Of a DNA stretch of 64,000 nucleotides, positions 15,301-30,900 are shown piece by piece. Source of the stretch: Sympetrum striolatum (Eukaryota > Arthropoda > Insecta > Odonata > Libellulidae); assembly GCA_947579665.1 (NCBI GenBank), contig OX388345.1, forward strand, positions 66,889,454 to 66,953,453, given 5' to 3'. Below the pieces are notes generated by a model, which ran no database searches, was not told the origin of the DNA, and saw only the letters and a program-made list of their open reading frames with translations. Position 1 is the stretch's first letter. Each line of letters opens with the position of its first letter. Made by a program: the position numbers and the translations under genes.

Positions 15301-18300
15301 ATGGTTCTTTTGAATTAGTTCCTGATCGTAATGTATGGCAGAAATCAGCTGTTGAATATATAATTCTAATTTCATTATTTTAGTCAACAATTTATATTTG
15401 AATGCAACAACAAAGGATCCTCAGAGACTGTTTTAAAATTTGGGAAAGTTACTGATAGAAAGTGGTACATTCAGGTGAACAAGTACTGTAAAGCTAAATG
15501 GATCAAAAATAGTTTAGTTATAAATGTTATGTTGCTTACAACCACAAACATGTTTAATGATCAATTCGTACTCAAATTTATGACCTTCTTTATATCAAAG
15601 AAAAGGGTAAAGGGTAAATTGCACATAAGAGCGTGCACCCAGGAAAAATCCCAAGGAAAAACGGCCCAGTCTGGTTCCTGGCCCAGTCAGATTTTTTCAA
15701 ATCCGTTTTTCCTTGGGACTTCTTTATATCATTAAATATTACCTTTATGTAAAGGTTAATATTTAATGTAAAACATCCAACCTATAAATTTATTTTCCTC
15801 GTATCAATATCATTCAGTGTAAATAAATTCAATCATTTCTCTTCATAATATAAGAAAAATTCATATGATTATGAAATTTTCATTATGCATAGTGGCACTG
15901 TTTTTGCAGGAATTTATGAAAATGTTAGAACCAAGGATGAATTTTAAATTGAGAAAATTGTACTCACCATGGACACGAATGACCTCACAGAGTCTGAAAG
16001 CATCTCCAGAGTAACCATCAGGACATGAGCAGATGGGAATATGATTGGACACAGAGCATAGGGCATTGACACCACAGGTGCCTGGACAAGGGTCTTTACA
16101 CTTATTTCGTATGCAGGCAAGGTTAGCAGGACAGTCAGATCCAACAAGACATTCAGGACGACATCCTTCATAGGGATTTCCATGATACTCTCTTAAGCAT
16201 TCACATGTGAAGTGATTGCCTTCTTGACGGCAATGAGCATTGGTTCCACATGGATTGGGATAGCAAGGATTAGGTGTTGGAGTCGGTCTGGGTGGTTCCT
16301 CTGTAACCAAATAAGGAATTACAATTAAAAAGAGGAAATATAATTCTGATGATGGTATATATGCAAAATGAAATCTATCATAGCCTCTGAAGAGGCATTG
16401 ACTTAAATCTTTAGGAGCTCATCAATTTTAAAATAATATATTGATATTATAATGTCTTAGTTCACTTATTTATTAGCAAAATAAGTAATGATAATTATTT
16501 ATGAATAAAGTAAGATGTATAATTCATCAATTCTTAAAATCAATTTAAATTATTCTAGTAGTAAATTTTAAATGTTTCAATTGACTTTATTATTTATTCA
16601 TTAACTCCTTGATATGAAGAAAAAACATAGAATGAACAAAAAAATCATGCATACAAAATGCTACATTCACAACACATAAACAAACAAGTGCAAAACAAAC
16701 AGAACATGCATCACTTCACATAACACACAGAAAAATCATGCTGAGATAACAGCATGCATCATGCACAATCATGCCATTGATAACAAATACACTGAGAATA
16801 ATTGAGTTCAAATTAATACCAAGGACTTCCATGAATGACACAGTCATTCAGTTTGCTGTTCTCTGAAATAAAAACAATCAAAATGAGAAAACATGTGTTA
16901 AATAATGTTATATTAATCTACTAAATTAATAGAATAAAAATTACTGTTGACCTGAACCTAAAAAAGCAGTAACTATCAATAAAAAAATCTAAAAATGAAA
17001 GGCAGCACTCTACTGATGAAAATCACCAAATATATAATAAGCTCGGATTAAGGATTATTATCTCAAAAATGTCAAACTCGAAAAGCAATTAGCATAATCA
17101 ACTTTTAGCCACTCCATAAGCAACTGTAATCCTTCAATGATGATGCCAAGCGAAACTGATATTATATAGAAGTCTCTTACGTTCAACTGGAGAGCAGAAA
17201 GAGAAAGGATCTCCAGTAAAGCCTGAAGGACAGACACAGTTGGGAATATGTGCTGCTACATGGCAATTGGCACCAATGCCACATGATCCAGGACAAGGGT
17301 CGCGACAACGCAAATTGATACATGCAAGGTGTGATGCACATTGTCCATTTGCTGTGCACTCTGGATGGCAATTAGGTGGAGAACCCAAATAGCCCTCCAG
17401 GCAAGAACATGATGGAGCACTTCCATCTACTGATGGTTGGCATCTTGAGTTAGGGCCACATGGTGATGGGAAGCATGGATCCCTTGGCTCATTTGGACGT
17501 GGAAGTGGTTCAGCCGCTTTTAAAATAAAGGAGGTAAAAAAATCAATATCCTTTCCTAGTAGAAGAAAATTCAACATCAAGAAACCATCATAACACTTTG
17601 CAACTTACGTATTAGGTAACATCTAGAGAATGGATCGCCTGTATGACCAGGTGGACAGCTGCATATGGGATTGTGATTGATAACTTGGCATCTAGCCAAA
17701 AGTCCACATGTTCCAGGGCATGGATCTCTACATTTCTGCATAATACAAGCCTCACTTGGACCACAATCTGAATTAACAACGCACTCAGGTCGGCAAGATG
17801 GAGGTGTGCTAACAAAACCAATCAAACAAGAGCAAACTGCTTGCCCATTAACTTCACGACACTGACTGTTTGGTCCACATGGGGATGGCTGGCAAGGCTG
17901 TGCAACAACAGGTGCTGTAGGTTTAGAGATAAGCAGAATATCATTAAGTACAGTTTTTAGTCTGTAAAAGATATAAAGTAAAATTAATATTTTAAATATA
18001 TAAAATATGATTGAGAACATTTTACTTACCAACAGCTTTACGACAGAATCTGAATGGATCTCCAGTGAATCCTTCTGGGCATGAACATGATGGAATATGA
18101 TTAACTACATCACAGCGAGCATCTTGACCGCAAGTTCCAGGACAAGGATCTAAACAGTGATTTCTTATACAAGCCTTGTCCCTAGGACAATCGTCATTGA
18201 GGACACATTCTGGTCTACATCCCACATAGGGATCTCCTCTGAAATCTTCCAAACATGTGCAAACTCCATCAGCACATCTAGCATTTGGTCCACAAGGTGA

Positions 18301-21300
18301 CGGATTGCAAGGATCCAACACTACTGGATCTTGAGCTAAATAGTTAAATATATTAACAGATTAGTCTATGTGTATGAAATTCAGAACTCAAAAATATATA
18401 GAATTGCCCTAAAAAATACATACGTTTAGGAGGTTCTGGATAACAACGGGTGAATGGATCTCCAGTGTAGCCAGTAGGGCAAGTACAGACTGGGGTATGA
18501 TTAATAACATTACAGAGAGCTCCCTGTCCACAAGACCCAGGGCACGGATCTCTACATTTCTCTCTGATACAAGCCAAACTTGGGCTACATTCTGAGCTGA
18601 TAACACACTCTGGTCGACAATTAGGAGGACTTCCAATATAATTCTGAAGGCAGGAGCATGAAGGATATCCACCATTATCTCTACAAATTGCATAAAGACC
18701 ACAGGGAGAAGGCACACAGGGGTCCCTTATTTCTGGCTTCGGTTGTTCAACTGGCTCTGCAAAATATATTATTTATTATTAATATTTATTCCCTATCTTT
18801 CCATTACATTATATGTACATTTTAAAAGTATCCAATTTACCTCTTATAGGGTAGCATCTGGTGAATGGATCTCCAGTATTTCCACGCTGACAGGTACATA
18901 TTGGGCTATGATTAATTACCTCACAGACAGCATTGATTCCGCATTTGTTAATGCATGGATCTGCACATTTTCTGTCAATGCAAGCCTTGTTTCTTGGACA
19001 TTCAGCGCTAACTATACATTCAGGCCTGCATCCTGGGGGACTGCCTACATAGGTAGGTAAGCAGGAACATATAGCTTGGCCATTCAGTTCCCTACATTGG
19101 CTGTTAGGTCCACAAGGTGAAGGTACACAAGGATCTTGAGGGTCTTTAATAACTGAAAAGGAAGTAGTACGATCGTTCATTTTACATTTAGCTCTTTATG
19201 GGAAATATTTAAATAGTTGGGATTAAGAATTCTCTATATCTTACCTTCTGTGGGTATAACATTGCAGTATCTAAAAGGATCTCCTGTATGCCCTGGATTA
19301 CAGAAGCATGATGGTAAGTGATTAATAACTTGACAGGCAGCATTCTGACCACAGGTGCCAGGGCAAGGGTCTCGACATTTGGTCTGCATACATGCCAAAT
19401 GTGAAGGACAGTCAGTGTTTATCACACATTCTGGTCTACATCCTTCATAAGGATTGCCCAAATGATCAGGGATACATGAACAAGATCCAGCTCCATTTTG
19501 TTCTCTACAGATGGCATTCACTCCACATGGAGATGGGACACAAGGCCTCTCCAATGGACGAGACTCTGGAACTGCAAAAATATTCATGTATAAGTAGTAA
19601 TAATTTTAATAGAAAACAATTATATTTACAATATTCCACTATTATGATCCTTAAAATACCTTGGGGAAGGATGCACTGAGAAAATGGATCTCCTGCATAA
19701 CCAGGTAAGCATACACAGTTCGGAGTATGGCTGACCACCCTACATTCAGCATTTGCTCCACATGAACCTGGGCATGGGTCTCGGCACTTCTGATTTATGC
19801 AAGCAAGGTGACTAGCACATTCACTGTTGCTTACACACTCAGGACGGCAATTTGGTGGAGTGCCTACGTAGTTTGCAAGGCAGGAGCATGATGGACTATC
19901 TCCTACAACTTTGCATTCTGCATAAGGTCCACATGGGGAAGGTTGACAAGGATTTGTAGGAACTACAACTGGTTCTTCAACTGTAAAATTGAAGAGAATA
20001 TAATTTATATGGATGAAAATATTTTTAACCACACAAAAAAACTTGACAAGAATTAACAATTACCTATTGGATGACATCTAGTGAAAGGATTGCCTGAATA
20101 TCTTGGTGGACAGCTACAGATAGGACTGTGATTAATTACTTGACATCTTGCTTCAATACCACATGTTCCTCGGCATGGGTCTATACACTTTTGATTGCTG
20201 CATGCCTCATTCAAACTACAGTCTGAGTTTACAATACATTCCGGCCGACAGGTTGGAGGACTTCCTATGTATCCAATAACACAGGAGCAGACTGCTTGGT
20301 CATTTATTTCTCTACACTGGCTATTTGGTCCACAAGGAGATGGATTGCATGGGAAAGCCTTTGGTGGGGCTAAATTAAGAACAATTTAAATTGGATTAAA
20401 GCAGGAATATTCAAGATCAAATTAAGATATTCATTTAAAACAATAACAAAGTTACTTACGTGGTATAGGATTGCATGATATGAAAGGATTTCCAGAGAGT
20501 CCATTGGGACAAGAGCACGTAGGAATATGGTTTATAACATCACAACGAGCTGCTTGTCCACATGTTCCAGGACAAGGATCTGAGCAATGATTCCTTATGC
20601 AAGCCTTATCTCTAGGACAGTCATCATTGAGGACGCATTCTGGTCTACATCCCACATAGGGATCTCCTCTGAAATCTTCCAAACATGTGCAAACTCCATC
20701 AGCACATCTAGCATTTGGGCCACAAGGTGATGGGTTGCAAGGATCCAACACTACTGGATCTTGAGCTAAATAGTTAAATATATTAACAGATTAGTCTATG
20801 TGTATGAAATTCAGAACTCAAAAATATATAGAATTGCCCTAAAAGAATACATACGTTTTGGAGGTTCTGGATAACAGCGGGTGAATGGATCTCCAGTGTA
20901 GCCAGTAGGGCAAGTACAGACTGGGGTATGATTAATAACATTACAGAGAGCTCCCTGTCCACAAGACCCAGGGCATGGATCTCTACATTTCTCTCTGATA
21001 CAAGCCAAACTTGGGCTACATTCTGAGCTGATAACACACTCTGGTCGACAATTTGGTGGACTACCTATATATCCATATTTGCAAGAGCATGATGGGAAAT
21101 CTCCTGCTGCTTGACAGATTGAATTAGGACCACATGGAGATGGAACACATGGGTTAACCTTAACTGGTGTTTCTACTGGTGGAGCTGTAATAAGATATAA
21201 ACAAAATATAAATTATGTGCAATATAGTATATGTTTATTATAAACAAAACAAAAAATACCAAAAGATGATAACTTTAAATTATGATTAGTAACTGTTATG

Positions 21301-24300
21301 TGATTTTAAAGAAAATAGTATCAGTTTGTTTTACTATAGAGAGAGACTATCAATCATAAGTCTATGACAAATATGAATTTGGAAACCTTATAAAAGAATT
21401 AGATGACTTTCACGCCTAAATTAATGAAGCTTGTAACATTTATGATTGATATATTGATACTCACGAGGTAAAGGATAACATCTAGAGAAAGGATCCCCAG
21501 TATGTCCTTCACGGCAACTGCAAATTGGGCTGTGGTTGATCACTTCACAACGAGTAAATTGACCACATGCTCCTGGACATGGATCAACACATTTTCTGTT
21601 CACACATGCTCTGTTCTGAGGACATTCAGAGCTTACAACACATTCAGGCCTACAGCTTGGTGGACTTCCAATATACTCAGGTAAGCAGGAGCATACAGCT
21701 TGTTCGTTAATTACTTTGCATTGAGCGTTTGGTCCACAGGGTGATGGTGAGCAAGGGTTCGTTGGTTCAGATATGACAGCTGTGTATAAAATTAAAATAG
21801 AGTATATCAAGATAAAATTAATTTTAAATTAGGAAGAATGATTTAGAAAAAATTTTAAAAATAATTTTAATAGAGGAGAAATCAATTTCTAAATATTAAT
21901 GGAAGATTACAGAAATAAGGAACGACAATTATATACAATATGGTACTGAGCAAATATTACAGTAAATGTATGCTTTCATCTTTAGTTTTTATGAAACTTA
22001 CGTTCTGGTCTAGCTGGTAAGCATAGGCGGAAAGGATCTCCTGTGTAACCTTGGAAACAGGTACATGAAGGCAAATGGTTAATAACTCTACATTCAGCAT
22101 TTTGTCCACATGTTCCTGGGCAAGGATTCTTGCATTTGTTATGTATACAAGCTAATGATGTGGAACAATCGCTGTTAAGGACACATTCTGGTCTACATCC
22201 TTCATAAGGATTTCCATAATAATCTGGCAGGCAGGTGCAGGAACCAGCTTTGTTCTGCTCTCGGCACACTGCATTTGCTCCACAAGGTGAGGGAACACAA
22301 GGATTTGTCTGTTCAGATGGACGACCCAGAGGTTCCACTGGAAAAAAAGTAATCATTGAAGTAACTAGGTAATCTACATTGAAAGTAGAATTAATGTGAA
22401 TAAAAAATTCAAGGAATTTACTTACAGGGCTCAGGATTACACTGAATAAAGGCATCTCCAACAAAACCTGAGGGACAGAAGCAGTTAGGGAAGTGGCTAA
22501 CAACTCTACATTCTGCTCTTACTCCACAGGCATTGCTACAAGGATCTGAGCATTTTTGGTTGATACATGCGAGATGATTTGCACATTCACTGTTGCTGAC
22601 ACATTCTGGTCTACAGTTTGGTGGTGTGCCTCTGTATTCAGGCAAACAAGAACAAGATGGACTGTCTCCCACAACTCTACATTCAGCAAAAGGACCACAT
22701 GGAGATGGCTGACAGGGATCAACCTTTACTGGTGCTTCTTCAACTAATGAAAATAAGACAGACATAATAATTAGTATTCCGAAGTCAAGTGGCTATAAAA
22801 ATTTATCATAAATAAGAAACCCTTTTATTTAATAGATTTGAGTTCTCCATTATTACTGACATCAACTTACCAATGGGTATGCATCTTACAAAAGGATCGC
22901 CAGAGTAATGTGGAGGACACCCACAGATAGGATTGTGATTTACAACTTCACACCGTGCACCAGTGCCACAGGCTCCAGGACATGGATCTCTACATTTACG
23001 GTTTGAGCAAGCTTCATTCAGGCTACATTCTGAGTTGACTACACATTCTGGTCGGCAAGATGGTGGAGAACCAATGTATTCAGGAAGACATGAGCAAACT
23101 GCAACATTATTTACAACTCTGCATTGACTGTTTGGTCCACAAGGAGAAGGATTGCATGGCTGTGATACAACAGGCTCTAAAACATAAAAAAATGAATGAG
23201 ATCAGTTATTATTTGGCATAGTAAAGTAGTATAAAAAGTAAGGATAATATTTTTGCTCATGCAAATTTGTCGCTAAAGATGATTTTCTTACCCTCAAATG
23301 GACGGCACAGAATGAAAGGATCTCCTGATGTGCCAGTAGGACAAGAGCAGATTGGTATATGATTTACAACAGCACAATCAGCTCCCTGTCCACATGTTCC
23401 AATACAAGGGTCAACACATTTTTGCCTTAGGCATGCTTTGTTTCTTGGACATTCTGAGTTTATGATGCATTCTGGACGACAACCAATGTATGGGTCGCCT
23501 GAGTATTCAGGTATGCAAGTGCATGTACCATCCCTACACACTGCATTTGGTCCACATGGTGATGGATTGCAAGGATCAGTTGCAACAGGCTCTACAACTA
23601 AATAAAGGAAATGAAGGAATACTCAATAAAATTATCTATACATCATAGGAGAAATTTATTGTAGAAGATAGAGAAATTTATCTTACCAGGTGGTGCAGGT
23701 TGACAGTTGAAGAATGGGTCTCCTGTATATCCTTGAGGGCATGTGCATATAGGAGTATGGTTAATAACACTACACTGAGCATTAACACCACATGATCCTG
23801 GACAAGGATCTCTGCATTTCTCTCTTAGACAGGCAAGATTTGATGGACATTCAGAGTTAATGGTACATTCTGGACGACACCCTGGAGGGCTACCAATATA
23901 ACCTGGTAAACAGGAACAAGATGGCACTCCTCTGATGTTCTGACACTGAGCATGTGGTCCGCAAGGTGAGGGGTAGCATGGATTCACTGGTTCAGACTCA
24001 GTAACTACTGTAGCCACTGTAAAAAAGTAATCAAATAATTATATAAATAAAAAAAAATTTATATGATAAAATATTAACTCATTTATTGCCACATTTTTCT
24101 TTTGATGATTCTAAATTTCCAAATATTTTCTGAACAAATATATATTAGTTGTTACCTGGTACAATTTGACATCTGAAGAAAGGATCTCCAGTCTGGCCCT
24201 CGGGGCAGCTGCAGATGGGTACATGGTTCACTACTCTGCACAGAGCATTCTGACCGCAAGTTCCAGGGCATGGATCGACACATTTTTGGTTTGTGCAAGC

Positions 24301-27300
24301 CTGATTTTGAGGACACTCTGAACTGACCACACACTCGGGCCTACAACCTGGAGGACTTCCAATATAATTGGGGAGGCATGAGCACACAGCTTGTTCATTT
24401 ATTTTGCGACATTGTGCATTTGGTCCACAGGGTGATGGAGAGCATGGGTCAACAAGCACAAGAATATCTTCAGTATTGAAAAGAATTGAAAAAATAATTA
24501 GTACAATTAGAGTTTTAATAAATAATCGGGAAATGCTCAGGAAGTTACTTCCTTTGCAAACCAAAATTTAAAAATTAATACAGAATGCTTATAAAACTAT
24601 CTTTGACAAAAATTAAAAAAATTCATACCTTCTTTTGGTGCTAAGTTACAGTATCGGAATGGATCTCCTTGATAACCAGGTCTGCAGTTACAAGATGGAA
24701 GATGGTTTATCACATGGCAATCAGCATTCTGCCCACAAGTTCCAGGGCATGGATCTTTGCATTTATTTCCAATACAAGCCTTGTTTGATGGACAGTCAGT
24801 ATTTAGTACACATTCTGGCCTACATCCTTCATAAGGATTGCCAATATAATCGGGTAAGCAAGTACAAGCACCAGCATTATTTTGTTCTCTACATACAGCA
24901 TTGGATCCACAAGGGGATGGTACACAAGGAGTTGACTGCTCAACCACTGGTTCTGAAAGATAAGATTTAATTAAATATTGATAGAAATTGAATTACAATC
25001 GATACAGATATACCTGTATAAGGAGAAAGATAACATAACAAAGAAATATTTTGAGAGATTGAAGTTACCTCGTTGAATAAGACACTGAGTAAAAGGATCA
25101 CCAACGTAGCCTTGAAGGCATACACAGTTGGGAGTGTGGCTAACCACTCTACATTCAGCATTAGCTCCACATAAGCCTGGGCAAGGGTCTTTACACTTTT
25201 GGTTGATGCAAGCCAAATGGCTGGAACATTCACTGTTGCTCACACATTCTGGCCTACAATTGGGAGGTGAACCTATATAATTGGGAAGGCAAGAGCAAGA
25301 TGGGCTGTCTCCAATCACTCGGCACTCAGCATAAGAACCACATGGAGATGGTTGGCATGGATTCACAGGAGGTGGAGTAGGTGTATCAACTACCAAAGAA
25401 AAATGAAATAGAAATTATTTATGAGGAAATTTACAAAATTCATGCATAATAATTTAAAATATAAATGAAAATTCCTTACGCATTTGAACACAACGTATAA
25501 ACGGATCTCCAATATAACGAGGTGGACAACTGCAGATTGGATTATGGTTGATGACTTCACATTTAGCTCCCACCCCACAAGTGCCTGGGCATGGATTTCT
25601 ACATTTTTGGTTACTACATGCTTCATTCTGGTTACATTCTGAACTAACAACACATTCTGGCCTACAAGTTGGAGGACTTCCAATGTATCCTGGCACACAA
25701 GAACAAACTGCCTGCTCATTTACTTCACGGCATTGACTGTTTGGACCACAGGGTGAGGGGCGGCATGGTTGAGTCAAAACTGGTTCTAAAATGATAAATT
25801 CATGATGAATGTTGAATAATGTTAACTAGAAGCTCACACAGAACATATAATAAAATACTTAATTCTTATTAACTGATTCATTGATCTCACCAATAAATAA
25901 ATACATCAGGCCCAATATTGTATCATATGAATAGTGACCTATGTATATAATATTCTAAGAAGTCTTTAGTCATCAAACTTAAGAAAAAGTTGCATCATCA
26001 TTTAAACTAAAATTGTAGATCTGATGCATTTATAAAATATAATACAATTAACTGAGTCATAAAATTTTACAAATAAATGAGTAATTTTCTGTTTAATTAT
26101 TTCATTGAGAAGGTATAATTTATAAGTTAGTGTTACTGAAGACAAAATACAATGTTTTCAAGCAAACCTAAAATTCTTACCAAAGAAATGTAACAGAAAA
26201 TTATATAAGTACTTTTATATAGTTTTTGAAGAAAAAATATTTTCTAGAAAAATAAATCATGCTGAAACCTATAATTAATTATATTGATCTATAATTTAGG
26301 CCTTAAAGTGGGGTAAATATTTAGGTATATGTATATTTTAACCATACCGAAAAATGTATAGATTTTTTTAAGAGTTGGTAAATAGAGAATGAATATCTTT
26401 ACATAGCAGGCACATATTAATGATTTATCTTAATCATTCTTACCTTGATAAGGCCTACAGTCCACAAAAGGATTTCCAGAGTATCTCTCTGGACAACTAC
26501 AGATTGGAATATGATTGACCACTTCACATATAGCATTCTGTCCACAAGTACCTGGACAGGGGTCTTTGCACTTCTGTCGAATACAAGCTCTATCCCTAGG
26601 ACAATCTGAGCTAAAGACGCATTCTGGTCTGCATCCTTGATATGGATCTCCTTGATATTCGGGCAAACAAGAGCAAATGCCATCCCGACATTGTGCATTT
26701 GGTCCACATGGTGATGGATTGCATGGGTCTTGTGCTAGTACAGGTTCTTCTAAAATTTGGACACATGCCAGAGCGTTGTTAATGATTACAGTGAAAATTA
26801 GTTAATGCAATCAGCATTATTAATTAGGACATGATATCAAAAATGAAATAGGATAACAACTTACTCTCTGGTGGTTTAGGGTAGCAGCTTGAGAATGGAT
26901 CTCCAGTATATCCCGTGGGACAGGTGCACATAGGTGTATGATTTAGAACGGTACAATCTGCATTATGACCACAGGACCCTGGACAAGGATCTCTACACTT
27001 TTCTTGGATACAGGCTTTATTGCTGGCACACTCTGAGTTAATGACACACTCTGGCCTACAATTTGGTGGAGATCCAATGTAACTTGCCCTACACGAACAT
27101 GAGGGTACTCCTCCTATATCTCTACATTCAGAAAATGGACCACATGGAGATGGCACGCATGGATCAACAAAAACTGGTTTCACTGGTTGTCGTGGTGGTG
27201 CTTAATAGAAATAGAAAAATATTACATGAAATACTTGCTTGACAAACTTAATTTCAGATAAAATTTCCATGGATTGTCAATTGACTTACTTGGTATGGGA

Positions 27301-27870
27301 TTGCATCTAGTAAAAGCATCACCAGAATATCCTGGTAAGCACACACATATTGGACTATGATTGATCACTTCACATCTTGTATTTTGTCCACATGGTCCAG
27401 GGCATGGATCAGCACATTTTCTATTAATACATGCCTTATTTTGTGGACATTCTGTGCTAGCAGTACACTCTGGACGACAGCCAGGAGGACTTCCAATATA
27501 TGTTGGCAGGCATGAACAAACTGCTTGACCATTAATTTCCCTACATTGGCTATTTGGTCCACATGGAGATGGATTACAGGGGTCTCTGGCTTCAATTGCT
27601 AATAAATACATTTTAGAATACAAAGAATCAAAATTTTGTTAAAGTAAAATTTACCTGTGTCATTTTGAAATCATTATATGCAAAGGTACACCAATAGAAG
27701 ACTTCAAGCTTTATCTACCAAATATCTAAAAGGAATCACTAATTATTAATGGTTCAACACTATCAATGAATCAATAGGCAAAACAGTTGCAAATGTATTT
27801 TAATTTAGAATCTGACATTATTAAATTTCAAGAATTGAAATTTTGGCAAAAGCTTGGAGTAAGTCATTGG

Positions 27871-27905
<35 letters not shown>

Positions 27906-30900
27906 TAATTCTCTTTTATATAACTGCAACTTTGTATGTGGTTATGCAAAAAAACTAGAAAAGAAAGTAATGTTGAAGTTTGAAGATAACAGATTTAAGA
28001 TTAAGAGATAACAGGAAAAAGCTGCCTATCACTAAGATAGAAAGGTAATAAGGAATACTACTTGTTATTAGTAAGGAAATCTTGGGAATAAAAGTATCAA
28101 AAATAAAAGAAATCCAAATAAAGCTTAGGTAAGAGGGAATTAATCGTCTTTCCGAAATCTCACATATTGAAAGTGTTCTAACAGAGTAATAAAATTGACA
28201 AAATATTTGAGTATTGAAACAAAAATACAAGTTCATAGATAGGGAATGGTATGAACTTCAAAGCTGTTAAAATATTATTAGCACACAATAAAAGTATCAA
28301 CTGTAAGAGACTACCAATATAAAAAAAATTACCCTCATCTAAAATTTCAGAGCAAATCTAACAAACAAAGATAAAATAAATGAATGCTTACGCTCAGCTG
28401 GAGTGAGGCTACAGTATCTAAATGGATCTCCAGTATACCCTGGATGGCATGTGCATGATGGCAAGTGATTAACAACTTGGCAGTTTGCATTCTGACCACA
28501 TGTCCCTGGGCAAGGATCCTGACACTTCTTCTGAATACAGGCTCTTGATGAAGGACAGTCTGAATTTATAATGCATTCTGGCCTACAGCCTTCATAGGGA
28601 TTTCCAAAATGATCTTCAATGCAGGTACAAGACCCAGCACCATTTTGCTCTCTACACAGAGCATTAGCACCACAAGGAGATGGGTGGCATGGTCTACTTA
28701 TTTCCTGGGTAATTGGAGCTGTGAATGTGATTTGTTTTCATAGATAAAATAATGAAGATAATTATTCAGAAAAAAATTTTACCTTTAGACACCACCTAAC
28801 TTCTATACCTTTAATACTAACTCTAAAAGGCCATGTTACACCAAACCATATCTAAATTCCTCATAAATCATACACAACAAACTAACTAATATTACAAGCA
28901 ACTTTCAGCATTTCTTTATAGATGATTCACATCATTTTGACAAGGACATTACAAGATTATGCATTTAAATTATAATAAAATATTATAAAACCGTATTCTT
29001 GAAAATATGACAATTTCAGCTAGATGTAATAATATTTTCCCCTAAGAGTAACAGTAAAAATCTCATACTCAGAGCTTATAAATAAAACACTAAAGTAAAG
29101 AAAAATGTAGATTTGATAAGATTTATTAAATGGGCATACAATGCCCTCTTTCTATTATGCATGTATATATAAAAGAAATACAGAAAATAAAAATGACAAT
29201 ATTAATATCAGCTTCATATAATAATAACAAAAAGAGCGTAAGTTTATGCATACTTACCTGATGATAAAATATTGTGAAACAAGAGAGGTTTAAGGATTAA
29301 AAAATCAGAAAATGAAAACTGTAATTAATTTTTACACAAAAAACAACTTATTAAGAAATAAATTTATAAAAGCTCATGATATCTCTAAACCATATAATAA
29401 ATTAAATTATTAATACACTCTAAATATTTGCTTTTATAATTGGTGATATATTATACTGTAAGTTAAATATATAAGCAACAAAATCTTTCATTTGAATTAC
29501 TACAAATATCTCTTGAGCATTAGTTGGTTAGTCATATGTTTTCTCCAAATTATTTATTTTAAAGTTGGCTTACATAGGAGTAATTATAATCATTCTTGAG
29601 TTTTTAAGATTGATTATTTAGATATTAGAGAACAATTTTTGCACCTGTAATATAAGAATATGAAGGGCTGAAATGAAATATTGAATATCATGGTTAATTC
29701 ATACATCAAAATATGGATTAGTTAAAGCAGCTTTTCTTAGGCTGATCTTAGTTCTGAGGATATTAATCCTGAAATTGATTTTCAAAGTTATCAATGCATG
29801 GAAAGACAGAATGAAATAAAATTGTACTTCTCCACAAAAATTTTATCTCTGTAATTGAACATGTAAATATGCTTACAAATCCAGCAATGAACCAAAGTCT
29901 CTGCAGTAAAGTACAAAGATTTTTCATTCTGTGGATATGATTCATAGTTATCAATTGAGCAATTTTCAACTGCCAAATATTGTACATACCTTGTAGAACT
30001 TGACAACCAACAAAAGGATCACCACTAAATCCTTGAACACACATGCACGTAGGAGCATGGCTAACAGTTCGACACATTGCATTAATTCCACACATTCCAA
30101 TACAAGGATCGCGGCATTTTTGGTTAAGGCATGCCAAGTGGCTGGGGCACTCAGCATTACTTATGCATTCAGGTCTACAGTTGGGAGGAGATCCCTTGTA
30201 CTCACGACGACAAGAGCAAGAGGGGCTTTCTCCAACTACTCTACATTCAGCATAAGGGCCACATGGAGAGGGTTGGCAGGGGTTCACAGGAGTGGGTGGT
30301 GTGTCAGCTATTGAATGAAAAAGTTACAATAAGTAACCCTGAGTTCATTAAATTGATCATAGTTTGCGATCTAAAATTCTGAAAGTCAAATGCTTACGGA
30401 TTGGACTGCATCTTATAAAAGGATCCCCACTGTACCTTGGAGGACAGCTACATATTGGATTGTGATTAATGACTTCACATTTTGCACCGATTCCACAAGT
30501 GCCAAGACAAGGGTTTCTGCACTTCTGGTTATTGCAAGCTTCATTTTGGCTACATTCTGAACTTGTAATACATTCTGGTCTACAATTAGGAGGACTGCCA
30601 ATATAACTTGGCACACAGGAACATACTGCCTGCCCATTAACTTCCCTGCACTGACTGTTCGGACCACAAGGAGATGGTAAACAAGGTTGGGCTACAACTG
30701 GTTCTAAAAAAGAAAATCCTAAACGTCAATACAGACTCAACAAGGGAATGTAATCTATAAAATACTGAGAAAGGTAGTTCCAGGAGAATGTAGAAGCAAC
30801 GGGAATTTGATAAATAAGTATAAAACAGCACCAAAAATTCAAAATAAGGAGAGCTAACAAACCTCACAAAAAATACTCTAAAAAAAACTTTTCCAAAATT

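Larger units (their letters stand above)
14442..15967. other. longest AT-rich dpy intron, with a tRNA-like relic and a hairpin
   Basis: 1526 bases. It holds the tRNA-like stretch at 14817-14890 and the inverted repeats at 15649-15718 and 15730-15768. The remainder is AT-rich without coding signal. Confidence 0.6.

Noticed and set aside
16820..16862. Possible small exon between GTATTA and TTTCAG
   Set aside because: 43 bases, not 3n, would break the phase-1 rule kept by all other exons, and encodes no module pattern.
27955..28236. 93-codon minus-strand open frame in an intron
   Set aside because: Hydrophobic, low-complexity composition, no cysteine modules, no homologous counterpart in other blocks.
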